Assembly (NCBI RefSeq): GCF_029931775.1
Contig: NC_079325.1
Span: forward strand, 39,410,673 to 39,474,672
Reading direction: 5' to 3'
DNA: 64,000 bases
Source of the DNA: Euleptes europaea
Taxonomy: Eukaryota > Chordata > Lepidosauria > Squamata > Sphaerodactylidae
The position numbers were made by a program, and so were the translations under genes. Shown piece by piece: positions 23,001 to 35,000 of the stretch (its first letter is position 1; every line of letters starts with the position of its first letter). The notes below the pieces were generated by a model that worked only from the letters and a program-made list of their open reading frames with translations, was not told the origin of the DNA and searched no databases.

Positions 23001-26000
23001 TACTGCAAAGAAAAAACTCATGTCTTTTGTTACATTATCTTGATCCCTGTTCTATGTTTTATTCCACCCTTTCTCCAAGGACCACGGGGGAGTACACACG
23101 GTCCCCCCCACCCTTCCTTTAATTCTTGCAACAACCTTGCGAGATAGGTTAGGCTGAGAGTGACTGGTCTAAGTGAGAGTAGGGACCAAGTGAGGATTTG
23201 AATCAACTGCCCATTCCTGAAAAATGGGCCCAAAGTCCTTAGGAGGCTGACAACGGCCTCCGCCGGCGCAGAGGCCCACACCGCCGGCGCCTGGAAGGCG
23301 CTCGCCAGCGTGAGTGGCCCCAGCGCCAGCGTGCAGGGCTGGGCGCTGCTCCCTGACTGCTACTGCTTCTTGCCGGCCTCCGGCCACCGGCACAGGCCGC
23401 AGCGGTGAGCCAGGAGGCGTTCCGGCATCCCGGGAGGCGTTCCCGGGGTGTAACAGCGCCGGCCGAGGGGCGTGGCCGATGTTAGTCGGCCTCCCGAGCA
23501 CTTTCGGCTCGGGAACGCCCCTTTTTATTTTTGTAAAGATACGCCAGCTTAGCTTAGCTCCCGTGCAACTCTATGAGGGTTGCATGGGTTTTTGGCACCG
23601 GGCACTGCTGGACACACTTTTGGCGCTGGGCACTGCCGAAACCTCTTTAGGAGGAAACGCCGCTAGTTTGCCTCCTAAGCTTGGTGCAGGCATTCCTTTC
23701 AGGAATGCGCTGCAAGCGTTCTGGGTCCTATTCTGCGTGCACATGGCTATTTTGCTTCACCTTGGCTGTTAAACCGGAGCAATGTTTCTCGGAGCACCCA
23801 CACAGTGCTGTTCTCCAATCACCCACTTTCCAAGGATTCCCAAACCTACTGTTTTACAATCTCTCCAAAAACAGAGCAGTTCAAGCATGTTTGCACATCA
23901 TCTGGACAGGAAAGGGGCTATTTTTAAACCTCCCACTAATGACAGCACTATTTTACTGCCCTCATCCAGTTCCCAGTTCCTGGTGCTTGCTGTGTGGACA
24001 ACCACTCGGGGCAATCTGGTTTCCCCTACTAGATGTGTCTCTGGTCTTTAATGCATGTTTGTTTCACTCGCCGTCACAGGGCTTCTGGCTTGCGCGCCGG
24101 CCGTGATCCAGCCAGTGTGCATGGCGGGGGGGGAAAGGAAAGAAGGTCCCTGGCTTGCGCGCCAGCCCTGATCTGGCCCCAGTGCATCGTGAGAGAGAGG
24201 AGGGCTCCTGGCTAGCGCTCCGGCCCAATCCAGCCAGTGTGCATGGCGGGGGGGGGGGAGAGGAAAGAAGGCCTCTGGCTTGACCGCCAGCCCTGATCCG
24301 GCCACAGTGCATCGTGAGAGAGGGGAAGGCTCCTGGCTTGCGCGCCGGCCCCTATCCAGCCAGTGTGCATGGGGGGAGAGAGGAAAGAAGGCCCCTGGCT
24401 TGCGCGCTGGCCCTGATCCTGCCCCAGTGCATCGAGAGAGAGGAGGGAGACCCAGAGCAGACTGGCCGCCCCTCTTCAGAAGAGTGATGGGAGGGAGTTT
24501 TGCCTTGGGTTTTCCGCTCTCAGGATGCACATTTTTCCCATCCGAATTCTCAAAAATCCCCCCTCCCCGCTGGGGTAGAGGGGCCAACAGCCCCTTCCCT
24601 TGAACATCCCCCCCACGGGTCCAGCTGCCCTAGACCGAGCTGCCACCACCACCACCCCCAGCACGCGAGGCACACATGGCGTGGCCCCGCCGGTCTCCCC
24701 TTGGAGCCGTCCGTCCAACATCCCCTTGGGCTTGGAGGTGTGGGCCCAGCTCCAAGGCCCATCCCGGGCGAGGGGCGGGGAAGGCGTGCAGCCTGCCCGC
24801 CCGCCAGCCTCCGGGTCAGAGGGAGAGAAGTGCCAGGACTCTAGGCAGGCAGGCAGGCAGCAAAAGGGGCGGTATTCTTGTCCGAGCGCAAAACTCCCCC
24901 AGCCAATCGCCGTTCTTGGGGGAGGAGAAATTAGCCGGCATGGGCAGGGACAATTGTTCCAAACCAAGGAACAAAGGCAGTTTTTTTTCATGGAGCTCCG
25001 AGCTAAAAACTGCGCAGTAACAGGAAAGAACGGCGCAAAAGTGGTTTGACTTGTCCCAGTTATAACACGGCTTTTATTGCTCCAAAAAAAACCAGAGCAG
25101 CCATGCATAACCAAAAATTTGCAGCGACGCAAACCGGCTGTGAAACCACTGCAAAGCTCCGTGAAAAATCCCCCAGCGAATCTTGAGTCAAAAGTAACCT
25201 CCATTTAAACACAGCATTGCCACACCCACAAATTCTGGTCTTCTTGCTGACCTGGTGGCTGCATCCTTTGCAGCTTAGGGGGCCGGTTAGGGGGCACTTT
25301 CTCAGGGGGGAGGGGGATCCCACTGTGGATTTCCTACAAGAATACAGAGAAGGGAGTATTGAAACGTGCCCAGTTCCTTGCGAAAACAGATACTTCTGGA
25401 ATGATGAAACTGGGGAGGGGGGTTCTCAATGAAGACATCAACATTTAATACCACCTTACCCCTTTGCTATGTCCAGCAGGGCACATGGGCTCCAGGTGGG
25501 AGATTGGGATGCACACTTTCTGAGGGGAAAAACACAAGCAAAACTTAACCAATTTATCTGTGGACATTTCTGGGAAGGTCCAAGTATGGGGATGAGAAGC
25601 ACTTTTCCTGAAGGTGCTGTAAGTTGTCGTGAATATGCATTTTGTACTGTCACATAGGATTTATAGTCATTAATACGAACACTTAATGCTGTTGTACATC
25701 ATGCATTCCTGTGAGATGAACTGCACCATGGAATCTGTAGTCTTCAAAGAACAATGAGCAGCCAACAAACAGTCAACGGTTAAACTGAACAATTAGGTCA
25801 GTGATTTTGTCTCACAGGACTCTGGAAGAAAACATCATAGAAATACAGGCATTGTGAATATTCAGATGGTTTGAACTGTACAGTTGTTGGGGTTTTTTAA
25901 AATATATACTTTAGGGATCCTGAATGAGAGTTGAGTAGTATTAAATATGTTCAGAAACTTTCAGAATCTGCATAGTGGGTGCAATGAAAGCATTCTGGAT

Positions 26001-29000
26001 TTCTACAAGATAGACATTTCAGAAACCTTTCAGATTCTCAGAATCCCCATGGTTGTCACCAGACCTTCTGTTTGCTTGTTTCAAAAGCAGGGCCACATCA
26101 AACGACTTTGCTGCCTAGAGATTAATTTTGACACCCCCTTCTGATCCACAACTTGTTGCACTTGGGGAGGGGGAAGAAGAAGAAGAGGAGTTGGTTTTTA
26201 TATGCTGACTTTCTCCACCACTTAAGGAATACTCAAACCGGCTTACAATCGCCCCCTCTTCCCCTCCCCGCAACAGACACCATGTGAGGGAGGTGAGGCT
26301 GAGAGAGCTCTAAGAGCTGTGACTAGCCCAAGGTCACCCAGCTGGCTTCATGTGCAGAAGTGGGGAAACCAACCCGGTTCACCAGATTAGCATCTGCCGC
26401 TAATGTGGAGGAGTGGGGAATCAAACCCAGTTCTCCAGACCACTGCTCCAAACCACCACCACGCTGGCTCTCCAGGAATGATATTTCCTCTTCAAGGGCT
26501 TTTCCCAGTTGCCTCCTCTCTTCCCCCTGTTCTACAGAGCAGTGTGGCCAAGGAGCTCAAATCAGAAAACCGCTCGAACCTTAATAACAAGACATAAAAA
26601 TGGGCACTGGTGCTCTATCCATGTACACGGAGCAAGGAAAAAAAGGGATGAAGTCAGAAAAGTGTGGACATGAACACACACCCACACACTGTCCCCACTT
26701 CTCTGACCCAGTTGCTCCAAAGCAATTGCGTTCTCTCTTAGGGATTTCCCAGTGAACTTGGAGCCTGTAGAATCCTGCTGCCTCAGATTATTGAAGAGGG
26801 CCAGCCCCATTCACGAGCAGCATTTAGAGAACTCCCTGACATACACTATCCATTGGAGTATCAGGTACTCACCTGCCCCTCAAATATGCCTGCTGCATGA
26901 CTCCCTGGGCCCATTGATAAGATGTAAACAACGCTGCCGGCTTTAAGAGGGCAGCCCCTCTCAGGGTAGTAAGAGGCCACCAGGTAATAGTATCCAGCTT
27001 CTTGCTCTCTGCAGAGGAAAAGGAACCATCAGACGATTTCTTACAGTAAAGTTAAGCAAAATGCAAACATACCCACAACTGCCGATACGCCTTTTTTTCC
27101 AGCAGGGCTCCTGTGCTTTCTGCATGAGAAGCAGATCCAGCAGATGAAGCTTAGCCTAGCAAAGGGGCAAGCTGTACCTGCAGAATGTCTGACATTATAC
27201 ATACAGCTCTTTTGGGACAAGGGCCCGGACAGCACAGTGGAATCCCAATGTTAGAACTTGAATATTCAGCTCAATAGCCCTATCGCCACCTTGCCCACTA
27301 GCAACGGCAGCTCCCCCGGCCTGCATTTTATGTCTGCATAAAAACAGGGGATCCTCTTTTCTGATACAAATAGGGAGTCTTCTTTCTCTCTATCCCACCC
27401 AGGTGTAGTCCAGCTAGAGCTAGATTTATGCACAAACTTAAATAAGCTGCATCTTAGGGCCTCAGATAATGAGGGGCCTCTAAATATAAAAAGACTAAAA
27501 ATTACTAAATTACCAATTTTTTTGCTAATTCTGTGGGGATTTTTGATATAGTTGAGGGTTTCAGTATCTTAATTCAGCCCTTGATTCAGCACAGCTGGAA
27601 GCTAATGCCAGTGGAGAAGCTGTGCTAGAAACCTATTTAACCTACAATGCTTTTTAAAGGCAAGGTCTCGCCAGAGGCTCTTGGCCTGTGGCTCTTGGGC
27701 TGGATATACAGCCAAAGAGCACAATGACTAGAGCAGAGGTGGGGAACCTCTTTTCCGCCAAGGGCCATTTGGATATTTATAAAATCATTCGCGGGCCATA
27801 CAGAATTATCAACTTAAAAATTAGCTGACCAAGCCCCAAGCAGGCAGCTGCCCCAGATGACCCCCCCCCCCGGTGCGGGCAAGCAAGCAGGCATCCAACC
27901 GGTGGCGTACTCGCCCACCTGGTGGCACAGGATGGTCTGCTGCACCAGCCGGGCATAGCCATCCAGCCACATGCCAGAGTTGCTCCTGCTCCGCATGATC
28001 GGGGCCGGATTCTACAGCCGGCTCCTGCTACCTCCGCCTTCAGGGATGAAATGGGGACACACTGGCTAAGAACTTGCCAAAAAAAAACCCTGTGCATTCT
28101 GGCCCTGCCCCTTTAACCCCTCCATTGTCGCCACTTCCGCCCCCAGCCCTCTTGTAGTACAGAGGGAATACGGGTGGGAAAGGGTTAATACAGTTTCTTG
28201 GGTGGTCCTAGCAGCTCCATAGCTAATGACTCTTCTGCAAGGGGGGGAAAAGGTTCCTTTTCTCGGTAAAACAAATTCACGTCTGCCGATGAGGCAACAT
28301 CTGAGCAAGGCCTTCTGCAGGTGCCAACCTGCAAGTGGACAAAGCCAACCGCTGCCCGTACATGTGCCTTCTCCATTGTGGCCCCCAACTTGTGGAACGG
28401 CCTGCCTGAGGAGATCAAGAAGGCTCCCACTTCTCTTGGCTTTCCGCAAACTAAACTATACAAAAACTGAATCATGCAAACTACGCAAAACTAAATTATT
28501 CAAGAGGGCTTTTCTATGCAGGCGATAGGGTAGCACTGTTACAAAAGGATTCACAAGATTACTTGGATGAATTATAGGGGACTGTGGGTTGGCTGACACT
28601 GTGCAATTTTGCATCATTTAATGTGTCATCTTAACAGTTAATGCTTTGCTTCAGTTTTTTTTTTTTTCCTTCTGGTTGGATCTACAACCCAAATCCTATT
28701 TCGCAGTTTATTGAATGTCCCATCTTGTTGATTGTATTGACTCAATCTGTGTATTCCCTCTCGAGTCCCATTCTGCTACATCTTTCTCTGTAATGTATAA
28801 ACCAGGCCTGAGACCAACAGATTGAAGCAGACGTTTTTGGGGTTAGAGAAACCCATGTTAGATCATCAGATGCAATGATTTGGAAGCTAAAAATCCTTTG
28901 TGATGAATACACACTAGAGGTCGCCAGAGACATGCTGTTTGTGGCTGAGGTTGCGCTTAGCCTCCCTAGTTCAGAGCAAAAGTAAAAAAACCAAAGTCCA

Positions 29001-32000
29001 CGTAATACCTTTTTAGGACCAACCCGAATGATAGAAAACAGTGAGCAAGCTTTTGAGTCCTCCAGAATTCTTCACCACGGTGGACGCAAGCTCTTTTTAC
29101 CTTGAGAACACCTGAATTCAGCCAATAAACGAGGGTTCAGCTGGAGCAGGGTTGCCCACCTCCAGGTACTAGCTGGAGATCTCCTGCTATTACAAATGAT
29201 CACCAGCCGATAGAGATCAGTTCCCCTGGAGAAAATGGCCGCTTTGGCAATTAGACTCTATGGCATTGAAGTCCCTCCCCTCCCCAAACCCTGTCCTCCT
29301 CAGGCTCTGCCCCAAAATCCTCCCTTTGGTTGTGAAGAGGCGCCTGGCAACCCTAAGCTGGAGGGGAAAGAACATAGGAAAAGATTGTGCTTATGTGTTT
29401 TCCCCACAACCCAAGGTAATACTATCCAGTTTGGCCTTCACTGACTCTTTTACCTTGGTCCCCAACTAAAATTAAATCTACAAAGGATAGGACTCGCAAT
29501 AATAGCTTTAAATTATGGGCGGAAAGGTACCAGCTGGATATTAGGGGGAACATTTTTACAGTAAGAGTTGTTCGACCGTGGAATCAGCTTCCTAGGGAGG
29601 TGTTGAGCTCCCCCTCACTGGCAGTCTTTAAGCAGAGGATGGATAAACACTTGTCAGGGATGCTCTAGGTTGATCCTGCATTGAGCAGGGGGTTGGACTA
29701 GATGGCCTGTGTGGCCCCTTCCAACTCTATGATACTAGTATTGCTAATACAAGGACTTCAATGTTTTTCTTCTGGTCTCAGCCTTCTGGGGGATCTGATG
29801 TTAGAAAGAGACTTGATCAACTGCTGGCGCTTTGTGTTTTCAGTGGGATGTCTCCATTCTTTGCTTCCTCTTTCCAAAAGGCCTTAGGGTTGCCAACCTG
29901 GGGGAAATGGCCACTTTGGCAATTGGTGGCGAAGTGGGACCTGGCAACCCTAAGAAGGCCAAAGGTGCACCCTGATTCTTGCTGAGTGCTTCACACAGTA
30001 TGCTTACCTGCTTACCTGGAGGATCATCTCCTCGCATGCTATTCAACCTGTCAGTTAACACTGCTCTCTGTGCCCCTGCCTTCAGAGATGAAACGGGGCA
30101 ACAAGAAACATGGCATTTTCTGTGGTGGAGCCTCGCCTTGAGGCTTTCGTGGCACCTGCTTTACTTTTTTTTAAGCGCTAGGTAAAAACACATCTTTTTT
30201 TCCCAGGGTTTTAATTAGGGGTTTTAGCTTATCAGTTTTTTTAATGGTCTGCTTCTGTTTTTGGGCTCTGAAGAGGCAGCATAAAAATATTCTAAATAAA
30301 CAAACAAACAAATAAGACAAAGCCTTCAGATTATGGCCTGAGAAATGTCCTCCCCCCTTACTTTAAACATCCAACTGGATCAAGAATTCGGAGAACTCTG
30401 TTACTCACATGTAGGGTTGCCCACCTCCAGGTACTAGCTGGAGATCTCTTGCTATTACAACTGATCTCCAGCCGACAGAGTTCAGTTCCCCTGGAGAAAA
30501 CTGGTCGCTTTGGCCATTGGACTCTATGGCATTGACGACCCTCCCCAAACCCCGCCCTCCTCAGGCTTTGCCCCAAAAACCTCCCACCAGTGGTGAAGAG
30601 GGACCTGGCAACCCTACCCACACACTGTTTTGTATCTAGTAGGTCCTAAGACAAAATATCATATGACTTTTGTTTTGGGCTGTTTATGGCTGTGGTGGTC
30701 ATTCAGAGTGGTCCTATTCTGTTCTTTGGATAGTGCTTTACAAATATATGAGCAGATGCATCTTCCTTATCAGTCCTCCTAGCTTAGTATCACCTTTGAC
30801 TGGCAGCAGTTTTCCAGAAACCCAAGTAGAAAAAGATCTTTCCTAATACCTACTACATTTAACTGGAGATGCTGGAGATGCTGGGGAGGAAACTGGGGCC
30901 TTTTGCAAGCAAAGCCACTGAGGTATGACGCAGAATATAAATTGAACATTATGGGTCTTCTTCAAATGAAACTAAAAATAAACAGAGCCAAACACCCAGC
31001 CTGTGTGGCCTTGTCACTCACCGGGAAGGATCCATTCCAGGGTTGTAACAGCCCTGTGGAGAAAACCAGACTGCATTTATGACCACGAGCATGGAAAAGA
31101 AGAACATGTTTCTCTACCCAGCGCCTCCTTCAGCCCACAGGTAATGGTGTCCTAGTGGGGACTACAAGCAAAACGACTGCACAAATACGCGTGTGTTTGG
31201 AAGGCATCACGTCTTGCCCCTACATGCATCCACCCTGCAAAGGGACACGGATCTCTGCCCATGGAAAGAAATGGTGAGGGGGTGGGCACTTTTCTTGTTC
31301 TGTCACCAGGATGGCAGAAATTCAACCAGTGCAACTGACTTCGGTCATTGTATTTGTAGGGAAAGGCTGCCCCTGATAGCAGCATGTACCCAATGCATGC
31401 TGGTAAATAGGGTTGCCAGTTCCCTCTTCGCCACCAGCGGGAGGGGTTTGGTGCGGAGCCTGAGGAGGGTGGGGTTTGGGGAGGGGAGGGACTTCAATGC
31501 CATAGAGTCCAATTGCCAAAGCGGCCATTTTATCCAGGTGAACTGATCTCTATCGGGTGGAGATCAGTTGTAATAGCAGGAGATCTCCCGCTACTACATG
31601 GAGGTTGACAACCCTACTGGGGAAAGCTGCACCAGTTGGATTTGTGCATGCCAGGCAGTTGTTAAAAGTAAAAGCAGAAGAACAGCAGTTATTTCTATTC
31701 CAACACTATTTTTTTTTAAAAATGGCAAAGGCTGTTGATAGGGAGTTGGAAGACCCCAATGCAGCTCTCAAAAAGCAGAGGAACATTACCAAGAAGCAGA
31801 GATTGGAAGCCCCAGTCTGTCTCACACAAGTCCTGCCTGGGGCTATTCCTCATGCCTCCCCCATTTCCCCTTGCTCACCTGGGACTGAAGACCCTGAAAG
31901 CTGCTGGCATTATCTTCCTCAAAAGCAGACGAGATGACCTGTAATGGGGAGAGAGGGGTTGACAAAACCAGAGTTTATGAGTTAAACATTGGATCTCGAC

Positions 32001-35000
32001 TGAAGCTCTCCAGAGGAATCCCCGTGTCAAGTTTTTAAATCAATTTATTTATTTTACTTAATTTATACCCTGCCTTTCTCCCCAACGGGGGCCCAAAGTG
32101 GCTTACAGCATTTTCCATTCTTCCATTTTAGTCTCACAACAATCCTATGAGGTAGGTTATTCTGAGAGTGTATGACTGGCCCAAAGTCACCCAAGCAAAG
32201 TTTCTGTGGCAGACTGGGGATTCGAACCTGGTCTCCCAGACCCCAGTCTGACTGAGAGCCAGCGTGGTGTAGTGGTTAAGAGCAGTGGTTTGGAGTGATG
32301 GAGTCAGATCTGGAGAACCGGGTTTGATTCCCCACTCCTCCGCATGAGCGGCAGAGGCTAATCTGGTGAACTGGATTTGTTTCCCTGCTCCTACACATGA
32401 AGTCAGCTGGGTGACCTTGGGCTAGTCACAGCTCTCTTAGAGCTCTCTCAGCCCCACCTACCTCACAGGGTGTGTGTTGCGGGGAGGGGAAGGTGATTGT
32501 AAGCCGGTTTGATTCTCCCTTAAGTGGAGAGAAAGTCAGCATATAAAAACCAACTCTTCTTGTTCTTCTCTAACCACTGTACCACAGAGGTCTTCTTTTT
32601 GGTCTTCTCCTGGCCTAGCTCACCACCAAGGGCTGCCTTCAGCCTGTGCCAGGCCCCCGTACCCCCACTCAGTAGGGTTGCCAGGTCCCTCTTCGCCACT
32701 GGCGGGAGGTTTTTGGGGCAGAGCCTGAGGAGGGCGGGGTTTGGGGAGGGAAGGGACTTCAATGGCATAGAGTCCAATTGCCAAAGCAGCCATTTTCTCC
32801 AGGGGAACTGATCTCTATCGACTGGAGATCAGTTGTAATAGCGAGAGATCTCCAGCTAGCACCTGGAGGTTGGCCACCTCAGTACAGTACAGGCCATCTC
32901 ACATTCTTAACCTAAACTATCTCACAGGGTTGTTGTGAGAATAAAATGAAGGGGAGAAAAACGTGTAAACTGCTTTGGGCCCTCCTTGGGTAAGGACAAT
33001 AAATAAAGAAAGGTAAGGACAATAAATAAATAAATACTTCACTCTCAACCTACTTTATAAGGTTATTGCAAGAATAATGTAGAAGTAGGGAGGACCACAT
33101 ATCTGAGCTCCTTGGAGGACAGCAAGACGGGCAGCAAGCAGTTTTGACACACATGCTCTGGGTTTCTCTTGTTTATTATTATTATTTTGCATTCCCTTTA
33201 ATTAGAAGGATTCCACGAGCTTGTTTTCTGGCATAAGTTAAAGACAGCGCTAGCAGTGCAAGGAACGGATCAACAACCCCCATGGGTCAATGGTTTGGCA
33301 GAAGTGGGAAGGAGCCATATCTCAGCTCCTTAGAGGACAGCAAGACGGGCAGCAGTTTTGACCCACTTGCTCTGGGTTTCTCATTGTGTGGGACCAACGG
33401 AGCCACCATGACTAAGAAGTATCTCAGAATTTTCCTTTTTAAAACAAATTAACCCTCTTCATTTAGAGTGATCCTAGGTGGCTCTTCCTTTGGGATACAC
33501 AGGTTACAGCCATAAGCTTACGCCTTACACACACTTCAAGCGGCACACCCAAGTGCATGCGTTTAATACAGCTGCATTATTGTCTTTGTAATGAGAGTTC
33601 AGTTCACAGCGTAGCTGGCCCCTTTGCTTTATATGCTTATACAATTGTGCATGTGGAGGGGTTTCAATTGGTATCATTTACTTTATGCTTTTTGAAAAGT
33701 CTTATTAGTGATTTTGCCTGTTTCAATCTATTCAGGGATGTTCACAACTGAATTCTACCATTAATACTAGCTGCTGTTTGGTACAGTCTGTGGTTTTATA
33801 TTAGAGCATTTTTGCACACAATTAACAACAGATGCTGGTAATTCGTACTGCCATTAATTATATATAGGAATATTTATTGTATTTATGAAATTTATTGAAT
33901 TGTTGTTACTTGGAAATGCCATGCTAAGAACATTTAATACATTTATGAAGTTTACATGCACAATATATTGAAGTGATTGTTATCACACTGAAATAAGTAT
34001 TGTCATCATTTCTATTTCTAATATTTTTGAGCCTCGTGCTATACTTTGGTTTATCACCCTACCACTCAGGCTGCCTCTTCCCCATCCCTTTTGGAAGGTT
34101 CACATGCATAACTAAATGCCCCGCAGATAGAAAACAAGTAGTGAGTTAGAAGTCAATGAGGGTCATTCTCCCCAATATCTAGATTTTTTCATGCAGAGAA
34201 TGGGTGAGGAGGAGTTAACTTTCCGTCCCAATCTGAAACAGTACAGCCCGGACTCAAGGCTATATCACCTCAATGAGTACTAGGCTCAGAACATCAGAAT
34301 ACCACTTCTTCAATGGAAAGGCCTGGGGATGCTACCTTGGGACATCCCAGGAAATCTTTTGCTTCTAGTTCCTCCACATCCTCCTTCCGAGGTCGGAAGA
34401 ACTCCCCCTCAGGGATGCTCCTGGGCTCCAGGAAGAGGCGCTCCTAGGACAGAGCAAGGCAGACACTTCAGAACAAGACTCTCTTTCCCTTCATAAACTG
34501 AAACAAACAGACCCATCGTACAGTCCATAAACTGGTGTTTTAACCTTCTTATCTGTACGGAAGCATCACTGTAACAGGTGCTATTTGGTACAGTCAAAAT
34601 AATGGTGCTGCCGCTGCCCTCATTTTATTTCCCAAAATAAAACAGAAATAATATGGCACTTTTAAGAGCAACAAAGGCCTTTTATGCAGGAACGTTTCCC
34701 TGCGGTCACCCCCGCTGACTGCTTCGGGGCTTCCTTTTGATTATGCATGCCTTTTCAGCTTGTCAAAAATCGCCTTCATCTCCCAGCGCGTTTTGTCCAC
34801 ATTTTCCAGATTCTGGCTAAAACAGAAGCTGGAAAACACGGGCAAAATGCGCAGGGAGAGCGAAGTGACCTCTGATGGGCGGAAAAGGCATGCATAATCA
34901 AAAGGAAGCCCAGAAGCAGCCGGGGGGAAACCGTGGAGAAATGTCCCTGCATAAAAGGCTAAAGTTATTCCAGCATAAGCTTTCATGAGTCAGATCTCAT

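Noticed and set aside
22824-23147. Plus-strand ORF of 107 codons
   Set aside because: It overlaps NOXA1 exon 10 on the other strand and a diverged SINE, with no family resemblance.
24085-24455. CRISPR-like spaced repeats
   Set aside because: Units are contiguous and similar throughout with no unique spacers, and the genome is a vertebrate's.
24476-25204. 242-codon ORF on the minus strand and several plus-strand ORFs in GC-rich DNA
   Set aside because: No similarity to a known family, no splice context, and GC-rich sequence has few stops by chance.
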